Position numbers and translations under genes: made by a program
Assembly: GCA_023213315.1 (NCBI GenBank)
Contig: JAKCPI010014408.1
Coordinates: 17,159 to 81,158 of the forward strand
DNA: 64,000 nt
Source: Euborellia annulipes
Taxonomy: Eukaryota > Arthropoda > Insecta > Dermaptera > Anisolabididae
Reading direction: 5' to 3'
Notes under the pieces: model-generated
What the model was told of the DNA's origin: nothing
Database searches by the model: none
The model's input: only the letters and a program-made list of their open reading frames with translations
Part shown: positions 1 through 10,771 of the stretch, piece by piece
How positions within the stretch are numbered: the first letter of the stretch is position 1
How the letters are laid out: each line of letters begins with the position of its first letter

Positions 1-29
1 ACTGATGTACTTTTTTCAGTTTTTCTTCT

Positions 30-690
30 ACTAGTTATATGTAATATATATATGAGAGAAAGTATTGGATTATGTCAAAAATTCGATGTCGAGATTTTGA
101 TGGATCTTCACGTTTTGAGGTCCCCTGAATCCAAAAAGTGGTTTTCGCGACATGGTCTGTCGTGTGTGTGTGTGTGTGTGTGTGGGTGGGGTGTGTGTGT
201 GTGTGTTCAATTTTAAGCATGAAGGAATTGAGCTACGAGGTTGAAATTTTATATTTAAGTTAAATACCTCCCGGGACCGGAAAAATAAGCTTTTAATCAA
301 AATCGGCCAACGAGTACTAGTACTTTACTGATGTACTTTTTCAGTTTTTTTCGATTTTCTCAAAATTCCCTCTAACGATTTTGATTAAAATTCAAAATCA
401 ATTATTTTTTAGATGCTCTTTCAAATGTATATTCTCGTTTTGCCCTCAAAATTGTTTGAAGCACACTTTACTCTTGTTCTTCATAGGAAAGATAGGAGAA
501 ATGGTTGCCATGGTAACAAAATATAAATATTTTCCCATACTTATAAATTTTACATCAGAATTCATATGTTCCGTACTGTCGGGAACTAAATATATGTCGA
601 CACAAAAAATCTGGTGTGACAAGCACAGAACACAACTTTCGATTACCGAAGGTAAGAGAAAGTTGTGTGCTGGCGCCAGTCACACCAGAT
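30..690 (+). repeat. family A dual-hairpin repeat, nearly complete copy
   Basis: This is one of the most complete copies of the dominant repeat. It starts with a small hairpin ending in GAGAGAAAGTATTGG. It then carries AATTCGATGTCGAGATTTTG, a TG microsatellite (163-208), the block AAAGTACTAGTACTTTACTG-like at about 312-335, and GGTTGCCATGGTAACAAAAT at 503. It ends with an 82-base hairpin at 609-690 whose arms begin ATCTGGTGTGAC and end GTCACACCAGAT, with core ACAACTTTC/GAAAGTT and inner TTACC-GAA-GGTAA. No transposase or reverse transcriptase is encoded. The terminal T-runs hide any target duplication. The class is unknown to me. Confidence 0.85.
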
Positions 691-1030
691 TTTTTTTTTG
701 GATTTTCTTAAAATTCGCTCCAAAGATTTTTTTTTTTAATTCATAAATTTTTTAGATACTCTTTTAAATGTATATTCTCATTTTGCCATTGAAATCTTCT
801 GAAGACCACTTTACTCTTGTATTTCATAGGAAAGATAGGAGAAATGGTTGCCATGGTAACAAAACAAATATTTTCCCATACTTATAAATTTTACATCTTG
901 AATTCTAATATATCGGCGGAAACTAAATATATGTCAACTCAAAAAATCTGGTGTGACAAGCACATATCACAACTTTCGATTACCGAAGGTAAGAGAAAGG
1001 TGCTGTGCGACAGTCACACCAGATTTTTTT
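691..1030 (+). repeat. family A, second tandem copy, 5'-truncated
   Basis: Directly follows the first copy and repeats only its 3' half (from the TCTTTTAAATGTATATTCTC block to a second terminal hairpin at about 945-1023), so two hairpins lie about 335 bases apart in the same orientation. Confidence 0.82.
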
Positions 1031-1628
1031 TTAATTGGAAATTTTTTTACTACTACTCAATTATTTGATTTTATAATTGAGATTTATTCTGATAAATTGG
1101 TTAGTAATAAAATAAGACGTAAAGTGATAGAACCTTAATAAAAATAGATGATAAAGTGATTAATGCGGAATAGGCAGATAAGAATCGTATTTAATCAAGG
1201 TAATTATTCCGGCTCTGTCCATAAATCAACTTGCCACATATTGCACTGAAAGCATATGAATGTTGAAATAGTATATAGATTATAAATAGATAGAGAGATA
1301 GAATCGTACATAATTTGAATGAGTAACTAGTGCCGCAAATCTCTGGCGAACATAACTTGCATACCAGATTTGAAAAGAATAAAAATTTAATTAACCTCTA
1401 GTGGTTTGAGTTGTTTCAATCATGGATTCGATTTCTAATCATTTCGATGAAAATATAGATTATAAAAATTTTTGAATGCCCAAGAAGCCATCTCTAGGGT
1501 TGCTTCACCTCTAATTAACTAGCTGTCCCTCGGATATGAATATGAATTCCGAGTCTTTTACATCTAGTTAGGTTAATTACAGTATATGTTTAAATAAGAG
1601 GCCAGATCGTAGTCAACTAGCTAAGACT
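1031..1628. other. AT-rich non-coding stretch, nothing recognised
   Basis: No long open frame, no repeat shared with the rest of the window and no RNA gene seen. Confidence 0.5.
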
Positions 1629-2000
1629 CAGGGGCATATATAGAAATTTTTTTTCGGGGGGGGGGGGCTGTTCTCAAAAATTTTTCTGCGAAAAATTTTG
1701 TTTTTCGCGGAACCAAAATTTTGATTTTTCACGTGCCGTTTGCGGAACCAAAAATTTTTCCGACAGTAAAAATATTTTACCTTTTTTTTTAGAGAACCTA
1801 AATTTTTTTCATGTGCCGTTCGCGGAACATTTCACTCTTTTGCGGAACCTGGAATTTTCGTGCTGCGGGGCCGAGCAAACATTTCGGGGGGGGGGGACCG
1901 AGATCCATTATTGTCTCTATATCCCTATAGGGCTATATGCATTTAGGAAATTTCGGGGGGGGAGCCCGGGCACCCTCGCCCCCCCTTATATACGCCCCTG
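1629..2000. mobile_element. hAT-type MITE (CAGGGGC ends)
   Basis: Ends are CAGGGGCATATATAG and TATATACGCCCCTG, inverted. It is flanked by CTAAGACT (1621-1628) and CTAAGACC (2001-2008), an 8-bp duplication with one mismatch, as in hAT elements. The inside has three G-runs and repeated words of the type TTTTTCGCGGAACC / CCGTTCGCGGAAC. The same internal sequence recurs in reverse at about 40618-41012. Non-coding. Confidence 0.8.
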
Positions 2001-2170
2001 CTAAGACCAAAAGTTAGGTATAAGGCTAAGGCTAAGACTAAGGAGTGAAATTAGGAACTCAAGCCTTGCTTCTTTTTTTTTTTTTTTTTTTTTTTGGAAA
2101 TTTTTAAATTTTTGTTAAAAAAATTAATTAATTATTTTATTTTTTAATATTTTTTAAATTAATTTTAATT
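2001..2170. other. AT-rich spacer with T-run
   Basis: Contains a T25-like homopolymer near 2070-2095 and A/T stretches; no feature beyond that. Confidence 0.5.
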
Positions 2171-2445
2171 TTCACGGGGCGCGGGTTCGGACCCCAGGCA
2201 GTCCAATGAATTTATTTAAATCACCTGGATACCAAATGGTATAAATAAATATGCCTTGAACCCCTAAAATATATTGTATATATATAAATAGTTTATCGTT
2301 AAAGTCTATATGGTCTAAGATGCCGAAAAGACTAATAAAAAAAATTAATTTTAAAATTTTAATTGAAATAAACAAAGACGGGGTCTATCTAAATGATCTT
2401 CGATACCGAAAAAGATCCTTAAATAAAATTTAAAAAAAAATTCCA
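2171..2445 (+). mobile_element. tRNA-derived SINE1, 5'-truncated or diverged
   Basis: Begins with the B-box region CGCGGGTTCGGACCCC followed by AGGCAGTCCAATGA, the SINE1 body with its two near-repeated TGGATACCAAATGG / TAAATAAATATGCC words, and the tail TCTAAATGATCTTCGATACC-like before an A-rich end. The A-box half is replaced by AT-rich sequence. Confidence 0.7.
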
Positions 2446-2479
2446 ATTTTTAATAATTTTTATCAATGATGTTTTTTAA

Positions 2480-2665
2480 AATCATTTTCGGCTACAGTCG
2501 TCATTAGAGGCTAGAATTTTATTTATTATATTAAAATACATTATACTGTGATCTACCGGGGGAGATTCCACTCGCTGATTGCTCGGGGTCACCAATCCCG
2601 AGCTTTCGCCGCGCTTGGCATCGATTAACCGCAACGATTGTGGTGATTGTTGCTCTTCTCCGTTG
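2480..2665 (-). mobile_element. SINE-like repeat D
   Basis: Shares GTTGCTCTTCTCCGTTGCCA and a preceding CCGGGGGA-type block with 19680-19793, in the same orientation. Read on the minus strand it runs towards a poly-A-like end with a GCCTC..GATG..GA word. Copies are diverged. I call it SINE-like from size and tail only. Confidence 0.5.
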
Positions 2666-2739
2666 CCAGTGCTACGAAATTGCTAAATTTACAAAACTTC
2701 CCTTATACCTCGGATAGCTAATTATATGTGAAACTCGAA

Positions 2740-2830
2740 GATTAAGCGGGTTCTTGTTTACCATATCATTGATTTGCTATTGGTCAGATAAGTTTGCTAT
2801 TTGATTAGAAGTGAAGCAACCGGCCCTAAA
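2740..2830. repeat. repeat E fragment
   Basis: TTTGCTATTGGTCAGATAAG followed by TTTGCTATTTGATTAGAAGT and GAAGCAAC is repeated with few changes at 34636-34692. Nature unknown. Confidence 0.55.
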
Positions 2831-3696
2831 AGATCTAGCTGATGAGTGTGTTTGGATGAAAGATAACTTGGATGATAAATTTTTTGCTAACTGAGTAGAG
2901 TTGATATTTTTAAGGTTCCAAAAATGTCTCGGCTGTAAATATCTATATTCATTGACTTTTAGCTTTTTAGTATCCATTTTTCGGACTCAGGAGAGTTGAA
3001 ACGTAAAATCTGTGAAAATCTTAGAAACCCTTCTAAGAAAGAAAAAATTTAATACTATTTATATAAAACCCCATTTCCTAAAGATGGTGGTCTTTGGCTA
3101 GATTGTTTTTTTTTTTTTTTTTTTTTTTACCGAAATTCTCTCGTGGAATTGATTTTTTTACTATATATTCTCACCACAAATTACATTAGACTTTTCCACC
3201 CCTCCTTTTTGTTTACTCCAGGTGCTCTAACATTCGCAGACATCTCAAACTCAGACATCATTTTTTTTTTTTTGGTATTTTTTTTTATCTTCCTTAACCC
3301 TTCGGATCTTTTTACTTTAATTTAATTAATCTTAAGAGTTTTAATTAATTAGCTTCCTCTTACTCTCTTCTCTCTCTCTCACTCTCCTCTTAACTTTGAG
3401 TACTGAATAATATTCGTAAATCAATATTTTTTTCATCAAGAAATGAAGAGGGTTAAGTGATTGGTTTTTGGTCAGAGCAAAATCAAAGAAGGAGTAAACT
3501 AAATATTTAAAATCTGTTTCACTTTACGCTTTGCTTTAACTTGGCCTTTCAATAATTCGAATGGATTAAAAAATTATTTAGATGTGGAGTAAAAAACTAC
3601 CTTGCAAATTATTATTATTATTTTTTTTTTTTAGAGAACAAATTTTATTTGTCGCAAAAATTTCAGTATCTTTTATTTTTCTGTTACTTCTAAGTA
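2831..3696. other. AT-rich non-coding stretch
   Basis: Holds a T-run near 3105-3128, CT-rich simple sequence near 3360-3390 and no recognisable gene or shared repeat. Confidence 0.5.
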
Positions 3697-3910
3697 CAGT
3701 GAGGACAATATTAAGTCCCACCCATGCGTTTTATACTTGTGATTATATCATTGATTAAAAAAAAAAAAATATCTATATATTTTTCAATGGAAACTTTCAT
3801 GGTTCAAACCTAGAAAATTTCCAATAAAGATTTTCATTTTCTTTTATAAAAACAATGAAATAATCATAAGTAGAAAACACATGGGTGGGACTTAATATTG
3901 ACCTTCACTG
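3697..3910. mobile_element. Tc1/mariner-type MITE with TA target duplication
   Basis: Inverted ends CAGTGAGGACAATATTAAGT and ACTTAATATTGACCTTCACTG continue as GTCCCACCCATG / CATGGGTGGGAC, an inverted repeat of well over 50 bases. TA lies on each side (3695-3696, 3911-3912), as Tc1/mariner elements leave. Length is 214 bp and there is no coding capacity. A diverged relative of the inner part occurs near 18150-18265. Confidence 0.85.
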
Positions 3911-4138
3911 TACCTACCATCAGTTTTTTAATAAAATTCCTAAGTAATTTGATATCTACGAATTTGAATTACAAAATGATTTAAAAAGATTCTATTTTTT
4001 TTTTTTTTAATTAAAAAAATATTTTAAGCATAAATATTGAAATAACTGCGGTCCCATCGAGTTTTCTATTCAAATGAAATTCTTGAATAAAATAATTTTC
4101 CACTCAAAAGTTAAATAAATTTGAAAAAAATACATTTT

Positions 4139-4687
4139 TACTTTCTCTTACCTCTATATATGTTAATATATAGAGAAAATTCGATGTCGAGATTTTGATG
4201 GATATACACGTTTTGAGGTCCCCTGAATCAAAAAAGTGGTTTTCGCGACATGGTCTGTCTGTGTGTGTTCAATTTAAAGCATGAATGAATTGAACTATGT
4301 GGCTGAAATTTTATATTTAAGTTAGGCACCCCCCTGGAGCGAGAAAATAAGTTTTTAAACACAATCGGCTAAAAAGTACTTACTATAATAGTAGGCCTAC
4401 TTTTTCAATTTTTTTCTATTTTCTCAAAATTCGCTTTAACGATTTTAATTAAAATTTAAAAATCAATTGGCTTAAATAAAATCATCGGACTGCCTGGGGT
4501 CCGAACCCGCGACGTTTGGTATAGGAGGTTAGCACGCTAACCTCTACACCAAGCCCCGAGGGCATTTTATATCTTGAATTCTATAATATCGGCGGAAACT
4601 ATAATCTGGTGTGACAAGCACAGTACAAAACTTTCTCTTACCAAGGGTAAAAGAAAATTGTGTGCTGTGCAACCAGTTACGCCATAT
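4139..4687 (+). repeat. family A copy interrupted by a SINE1 fragment
   Basis: Starts TACTTTCTCTTACCTC and ends in a decayed terminal hairpin (about 4603-4687, GCCATAT instead of CCAGAT). The middle block from the ATGCTC word to the GGTTGCCATGG word is replaced by the SINE at 4466-4564. Confidence 0.8.
4466..4564 (-). mobile_element. SINE1 head (tRNA-related part) inserted in family A
   Basis: Read on the minus strand it gives GGGGCTTGGTGTAGAGGTTA, GCGTGCTAACCTCC and GCGGGTTCGGACCCCAGGC: an A-box-like TGGTGTAGAGG and a B-box GGTTCGGACCC at tRNA-like spacing. This is the best-preserved pol III promoter half among the copies here. Confidence 0.75.
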
Positions 4688-4769
4688 TTTTTCTAATAAC
4701 TTTATAGTAAAGTAGTTCAGACTCATTTTAATTATCAATATTCTGGAACATGGTGATATTATTATAATT

Positions 4770-4890
4770 AAAGAAGTTGTTGTTTTTTGTAGGAGGTTTT
4801 AATAAATATCCCGGGACCTAATGTATATTTCATTTATTCAGGGCTGACGTTTCGGTTCTCTATGGGATCAACTTGCCTTTCGTAAAATAT
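4770..4890 (-). repeat. GAAACGTC-motif repeat, single arm
   Basis: On the minus strand: GATCCCATAGAGAACCGAAACG then TCAGCCCTGAATAAATGA. Same arrangement as one arm of the fold-backs at 42340-42895; no partner arm is seen next to it. Confidence 0.5.
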
Positions 4891-5006
4891 TGCCTATGTG
4901 TATTTGTGAAATGAAAAAATTGAACAAGAGAGAGAAAAGAAGTTATATCGATTGCTAGAGTTGTATTTTCTTACTCGCAGCTTAAAGCCAAAAAAGTATC
5001 ACTTTA

Positions 5007-6574
5007 AAAGTTGGGATTTCAATTCAATTCAACTCCCAATCCTTTCGACAGTCTTTTAAAAAACGATTATTAATCTGAAGCTCTAAAAAAATTCATTTGT
5101 CTTTAAAGTCTGAAAAATTCGTCTAAAACAAGTTTATGGTTCGAATTTTATTCTTCAATATCACCTTTTTTTTAGGCATCTGAGGCAATATTTATTAGTC
5201 GCTAATAATCTTTAACGTTATGATGGGAAGTTTACTTGTATTCTTGTTTAGGAGATAAGATTGTAAAGAAAGTTTTTTAAATTATTGAATAAATTTATCC
5301 CTCAAGTCAGGAAGTCTTTTAGATGACGCAAAAGCTTTACCTCTTCCCAAACAGTCAGAGATCAAACTTAATTACACCAAATATAATAATTTTAATATAA
5401 TAATAAATTGAATAATAAAGTTTTTATTTAAAAAAATGCTCTTTTTGTTAATTAACAATTTCATTTTAAATTCAATTCAAAACAAAAAAAAAAAAAAATA
5501 ATTACGTATTTATCATTTGATTAAAAGTATGTAATGAAAAAAAAGACTATGAGGTATTATGAATATTTGTTTAAAATCAATCAGGAATTTTAATTACCGA
5601 CTCTACAGTAACAACAGAATGTCATATATTGTGCTATACTAGTACATGCTTAGAACAGAGTAATTGTTGAGTGTTTTTTTTTTTTTTTTTTTTTTTATTA
5701 AAAAAACATTCACACTCACACACACATTCCCACTGTCTTTTCGGCAACATATAAGACATTTACGATAACCGTTATTGATTTAATATACATATATATGGGG
5801 TCCAGGCATTCTTATTTAAGCCATTTGGTATCCAATCCCAAATCTATCCCTTGAATAAAATAATTGTTGAGTTACTTTTCAACATATTATAAAAATTTAG
5901 ACACTTGTGAGATCATTGGATCTTATTATTATTTTTTTTTTCCTAATAAAATCTGCCTCGACTAGGTACCAGTGTTTTTCTTTAAACGAGTTAAAGGTGT
6001 TAGAAAAATGACAATGACAAGCAGGATAATGAGAATTTTATACCTCAGTCACATAATGCATATTCGATAATTTACATCTTCTACTTCACATTGTATTTTT
6101 CTTACACTTCAAGAAATATGTATCTTGTTTGGTCTCGAGAAGCTGCAAACGGTTGTCACACACCAACTTCTATCCCTTATGGCAAAGTTATACAAAAGTT
6201 GGTCCCTTGGTCTGACAGGAGTCTAGGCTATTATAAATGGAACTAAACTTATCTATCGCGTGGCTCGTCTTGAATGCGTCAACCTCTTCTAATTAAATAT
6301 ATTAATATTATTGTAATATAGTTTAATTAAGTTTGATCTGCGATTGTTTGAGGAGAGGTAAAGCTTTTGCTTCATCTTAAAGATCTTTCTTCGCTTCCTG
6401 ACTTATGAGATAAATTTATTCAATTATTTAAAACACTTTTGTTTCAATCTTGGGTCCTAAACAAAACTAGTAGAAATATGAGTAAATTTCACATCATAAC
6501 GTTATAGATTATTCAATTACATTGGAGACTATTTTATTTAAATAAATATTGTCCTTTTTGTCTAAAAAAAATTG

Positions 6575-6622
<48 letters not shown>

Positions 6623-6705
6623 AAATATTTTTAAAAAAATTAAAGAAATTATAAAAAATTAACAGATAAAAAAGACTGGGAGTTGAATTGAATTGAAATC
6701 CCACA
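5007..6705. repeat. 1.7 kb imperfect inverted repeat (fold-back)
   Basis: The outer words GGGATTTCAATTCAATTCAA (5016) and TTGAATTGAATTGAAATCCC (6682) face each other. So do further blocks: AAGCTTTACCTCTTC with GAGGTAAAGCTTTTGC, TCAGGAAGTCTTTTAGATGA with its partner near 6375-6408, and TCTTTAACGTTATGATG with CATCATAACGTTATAGA. The arms are about 370-380 bases. The spacer holds a SINE1 copy and non-coding sequence. An A-run of more than 40 bases sits just inside the right end (6575-6620). Class unknown. Confidence 0.7.
5671..5875 (-). mobile_element. SINE1, 3' part
   Basis: T-run (the poly-A tail on the minus strand), then ACATTCACACTCACACACAC, CTTTTCGGCAACATATAAGA, GATAACCGTTATTGAT and GGTCCAGGCATTC..ATTTAAGCCATTTGGTATCC. 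The tRNA-like head is missing. Confidence 0.75.
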
Positions 6706-6929
6706 TATATAGTAGTCCATTTCTACAACGCCTTAAAATCATCCTAAATTATATTAAAAAAAAATAAATAAATAAATAAATTAGTACCTTAACTATGTAT
6801 ATTTACCAAACTATTGTACCAGTATATTGTTTTGATAGGTTTCTCAAATAGCTTGAGTGACGGGAAAATAATTAATATTAAAGTGGAAATCGAAAATGAA
6901 GTAATTTAACGAGATATCAAAATAATTAA
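6706..6929. other. AT-rich spacer
   Basis: Contains an (AAAT)n tract near 6762-6782; nothing else recognised. Confidence 0.5.
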
Positions 6930-6942
6930 ACTGTATAAACTT

Positions 6943-7176
6943 TCGCTCAGGGGCCCACAACTTGTGGGTACGTGGATGGCGACCACGATCTAAGCGAGCT
7001 GGGATAGGCGCTCCTACAGTTCTTTGTGTCTGTCTCTTCCTTCCATTTTTCAACAGGCGTCAGACCGTACTAGAACCGGCCATTCCTATTTCTTTCGGGA
7101 GCAAAAACGCATGATAGGGTTGGAGGGAAAAAGTGATGTCCGTTTCACGGGAATAATGCAAGGACAGAAGAAGAAG
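6943..7176 (+). mobile_element. SINE F, complete, with 13-bp target duplication
   Basis: It is flanked by exact ACTGTATAAACTT at 6930-6942 and 7177-7189. It starts TCGCTCAGGGGCCCACAACT, carries GTACGTGGATGGCGACCACG and TTTTCAACAGGCGTCAGACC, and ends in GAAGAAGAAG. Its 234 bp match the 233 bp of the copy that is split by a palindrome at 35414-36680. Length, GC content, short tail and duplication are those of a SINE. I see no convincing A and B boxes, so the promoter origin (tRNA, 5S or a truncated LINE end) is open. Confidence 0.82.
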
Positions 7177-7189
7177 ACTGTATAAACTT

Positions 7190-7800
7190 AATTAACCGGC
7201 AATTTGGAACATATTTATTGTTATAATACACATTTTAAAAAATAACTAGGTTACGTCCGATATTCTACTCCCCCCCCTGTCAGTTAGTCATATACTTATT
7301 ATTAAACTTAATTCTTAAAACTTCCTTTACAAAATTCATATCATTCTACCTTTTTTTTTTTTTTTTTAGTATACGAGACTTATTCCATATTTTCAAATTC
7401 AAAAATTTTTATAAATTTAACTTTGGATTGTGATGTCACTCTTATAGAAACCCCTTGGTCCAATATCACAATTAGTAACGTTTTGTCCATACCCCCTACC
7501 CTCCCTCTAACGCGTTACGTAATATGTGGACTACCCCTTATAAGTTTCAAATAATTATTAAACATTTTTAACTTTTAATACAAATTTAACGTATATTCAT
7601 CAGAGGTTATTTTACAACTAAACAAGATTGCATCAAAGCTGAGCTTATATATGAAAAGTATAGGTACAAAGATTACAGAATTGATATAAATCTTTGTACC
7701 TATACACTCGTTTACTTGTAAAGTCACTTCTGATGTTGACACATGAAATGCGCATTAAGACTTAAAAATGTTAATTTTTAATAAATCTTTGAAACTTTTA
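7190..7800. other. AT-rich stretch with one hairpin
   Basis: The words AGTATAGGTACAAAGATT and AATCTTTGTACCTATACACT (about 7658-7712) form an 18-base inverted repeat. No gene is seen. Confidence 0.5.
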
Positions 7801-7975
7801 GGGCATATAGACTTTTAACGATACTCAGTATTTAGAAACAATATATATTAGGAGGTCCAGGGATATTTATTTATACTATTTGATATCCAAATCCCCAATT
7901 TGATATCCCAATGATTTAAATAAATTCATCGGACTGCCTGGGATCCGAACCAGCGCCCCGTGGTTTTAAGGCTAT
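7800..7975 (-). mobile_element. SINE1, diverged copy
   Basis: AGGTCCAGGGATATTTATTT, the GGTATCC-like words and AATTCATCGGACTGCCTGGG followed by ATCCGAACCAGCGC, the minus-strand form of the B-box region. The head beyond this is lost. Confidence 0.65.
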
Positions 7976-8045
7976 CATTATCGACATTTGTCTCATTTGA
8001 AACTTATAATCTAGTCTTTTTAATTTTCATACATGTTTCAACTAG

Positions 8046-8125
8046 AGCCTACAATTTTATTTTACTTTAGATCTTTTTCGGCATCGAAGGCTATTTAATT
8101 CCCGTCTCAATTTATTTCATTTTGA
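8046..8125 (-). mobile_element. SINE2-type tail fragment
   Basis: TTTAGATCTTTTTCGGCATC and GGCTATTTAATTCCCGTCTC followed by AATTTATTTCA are the reverse of the 3' part of the copies at 20640-20790 and 38050-38165. Confidence 0.5.
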
Positions 8126-8655
8126 TTGGTTGAATTTCTCTCATTTTGTTTATTGGCATTTTCCAAATTCTTTAATTATAAATAACAAATTTTTTGTGTT
8201 GCTTCAGGGGCTATTTATATTTAAATACATAGGTAGTGATTTCTCTTTGCTATTTCAGTATTAACGAACGTTAAAAAGATCGATAATGATTGTCAAATAA
8301 TTGTTTCCCACCGCAGCCCGCAGTTAACAATTCATTTGACATCTGTCAGAATCACGTATGGATTTGTCAAATATAAAATAGGCTTTCCCCTCTTTACTGG
8401 TTTTACTAATTTATTTATAGTCCTTTTCATAAAACACGTATATTTAACCATTTCCAATTGGTATTTGTAAAATCTCATCGTGTATGTTTTTAGTAGGCTA
8501 TGAATTTAAAAATATCTTAATATGTATTTTATTGATTTTTTTTTTTCATCCCAATATCATGTCGTTAGGGCAAATATTTGCATTCATTTGAAGTTCAAAT
8601 ATTAAAATCTCAAGTATTGTTGTTTGCAAAATACAATAATACTCTTAAAAAGAAG
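8126..8655. other. AT-rich non-coding stretch
   Basis: No shared repeat and no credible coding frame seen. Confidence 0.5.
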
Positions 8656-8663
8656 AGTGTATC

Positions 8664-8936
8664 CACTGGTGTCATTTCAACTTTTTCTTGGGTGGGGGTG
8701 GGGCAAATTTTTTTTTTCTTGGGGGGGAGCAAACTTTTTTTATTTACTTACAAATAGGTACTCAAATTTGGCCAAAAGATATTTAATTTAATTTTTTAAT
8801 TTTGTACAGTTTATACGTTTATATATGGTATACTCGTAGATGTATTTTGAAGTATTTTTTTTAGAATATTAAATTTTTTTTTAAATCAGAGCCTTTGGTG
8901 GGGGAGCATTTGCCCCCCTCCCAAATGACGCCACGG
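8664..8936. mobile_element. hAT-type MITE with 8-bp duplication
   Basis: Left end CACTGGTGTCATTTC, right end AAATGACGCCACGG. Flanks AGTGTATC (8656-8663) and AGTGCATC (8937-8944) agree at 7 of 8 positions. Poly-G/C runs lie just inside both ends. A piece of the same element recurs at 59165-59262. Confidence 0.75.
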
Positions 8937-8957
8937 AGTGCATCAATTCTTTCGAGT

Positions 8958-9210
8958 TTTTTCTATTATAAAACCCACAGCGACATTTCGGACGACTATG
9001 CGACCATCTTTATGGCTAGGGTTCAGTCAACAGAAAAACCTCTTACGTAAGTCATATTGACGTTGAATGCATTATATCTGATTGATCGTAATGAATTTTA
9101 TGAAATGTCTGTCAAAGAACGTAAGAGATTTTTCTGTTGACTGAACCCTAGCCTTGAAGATGGTCGCATAGTAGACCGAAACGTCGCTGTGGGTTCTATA
9201 ATAAAGAAAT
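8958..9210. repeat. fold-back element with paired GAAACGTC motifs
   Basis: The arms are reverse complements over roughly 100 bases (left TTCTATTATAAAACCCACAG, right CTGTGGGTTCTATAATAAAG). Each carries, on its own strand, GAAGATGGTCGCATAGTNGNCCGAAACGTCG or a variant. The centre (about 9045-9120) is unpaired. Non-coding. Confidence 0.8.
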
Positions 9211-10039
9211 AAACATAGCTGCTTGGCCTTTTATTTGTTCTTATTTACTTTATTGTATTTTTCTCGACTATATTACATGACCTTTTGAAATCATTCTTTT
9301 AATTTAAGTATAACATCTGACTACAATTGCATATTCAACCTTGAATTACAAAGAAAAAATATGCTCTAACTAGACACTAATATGCCGTCTTTATTTATTA
9401 ATGAAAATAGTTTTGAATCTTTAAAAGCAGACAAATTTTAAATTAAAAAAAAAAATTATCAAAATAACTAATATATTCGATTTAATCCCATTTTGTTCAT
9501 TTAGGCTTATATATAATTTTCGAGTAAAACTTTTGATCTCCGTTGCTCGTTATTTCGGCCGGTGGTGATTACATCCGAAATCTAATGCTCGAAAACAAAA
9601 CAGTTTACATAATCCCAGTACAGCAAAGGTAGTTTGGGTCTGGGTCCAACATCATTTAGATAATCGTAATTTGGTTTGGAATATAAAATAGGAGAGGTTT
9701 ATATAATAAACAGAACATTTCCAGATTAAGAAATAGCTTCCTTGCTTCTTAAATATGCATACAGACTTGGTTTACTTATAATCATGTCTTTGATTTTGTT
9801 ATCAACTTTTAATTCCACTCAGGTAATCTTCACTTGAATCTAATAAAGTAGAAATTCTATCTCAAAGATTTCCTTATTTTGAGATAATTTATTCATATTT
9901 CCAAGTTTGTTATTATTTAAATTTTTAATTAATTATTTTTAAAATAACTTGAGGATGGTTTGACAGTTTTTTACTTTCTTTCTTTTACCTTAAAAGAAAA
10001 ACATTTATTGAATCTTTAATATGAATATTTGACTCGTCC
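9211..10039. other. AT-rich non-coding stretch
   Basis: No shared repeat or coding frame recognised. Confidence 0.5.
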
Positions 10040-10771
10040 ATTTCCAAAAGTGCCTAATTGACAAAATTTGAAAAGTTGAGATTTTAATTGCATGTTGTTC
10101 GCACAACTGAAATATACATTTGGAAATAGTTTTCCAGTGAAAAAATTTCTATACCCTATTTAAAACAAATACTGAAAATCGAGTACAAATTTAAACCGGG
10201 CCTAGTTTCATTCCATTTCCAAGACTGTCTTGCTGCAAACATACAAATACTTTTCCAAAACTACTTGCTTGCTAACATCTAAGATGGCGACTTCCATGAA
10301 GTCATTTCCAAAACTTGCTAATTGCAATGGAAAATAGCCCTAACCACAAGCTTCCACAAAATTGTATATTTTGGTAAACTGGGGGACATTTTTATAGTGC
10401 AGACCTATATTTCTACATTTTTTAATAATGATTATTGTTGGCTAACCTGCTTCTTTTATAGAATTTTCTTTTTTGTTTTGCTATGTTGATTGATACTGAA
10501 CAGTACCAAAACTCGCAAATTGTAAAAGGTCCAATTCCAAAACTAGCTAATTACAAAAAACTTTTCCAAAAGTGCCTAGTTGAATATTAAAACAGTTTAT
10601 TACTGCTATACAGAAAATAATACCGACCTAAAACCTAGTAAATTGTGTTCCTAATTTATTTACAGATTTTATAAACATTACAGTGATAAATTAACTCGTG
10701 TGTTTAATAAAATACAGGTTTTACTCGTTTCCTGAAAATTTGTTCCCGATGCAACTAGACACTTTTGGAAA
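10040..10771. mobile_element. non-autonomous element with reiterated TTTCCAAAA motifs
   Basis: Ends ATTTCCAAAAGTGCCTAATT and CAACTAGACACTTTTGGAAA T are inverted. Inside, the same word in variants (TTTTCCAAAACTACTTGC, ATTTCCAAAACTTGCTAATT, ATTCCAAAACTAGCTAATTA, TTTTCCAAAAGTGCCTAG) recurs at about 10251, 10303, 10533 and 10561, with partial copies at 10113 and 10211. Repeated sub-terminal motifs are usual transposase-binding sites. Its right end abuts the transposase remnant, so it probably inserted into that gene. Confidence 0.6.

Noticed and set aside
381..746. A frame (beginning of the MYFIGKIGEMVAMVTKYKY type in several copies) conserved among family A copies
   Set aside because: It recurs at 817, 16150 and 44854 because the DNA is repeated; it runs through the terminal hairpin, the start is not fixed and the antisense frame is equally open. 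No domain.
2820..2870. CTGATGAG at 2839 as a hammerhead core
   Set aside because: No GAAA with a complementary stem at the required distance.
4466..4564. A functional tRNA gene
   Set aside because: A- and B-box words exist but the acceptor stem and anticodon arm cannot be formed; the same sequence is the head of a dispersed SINE.
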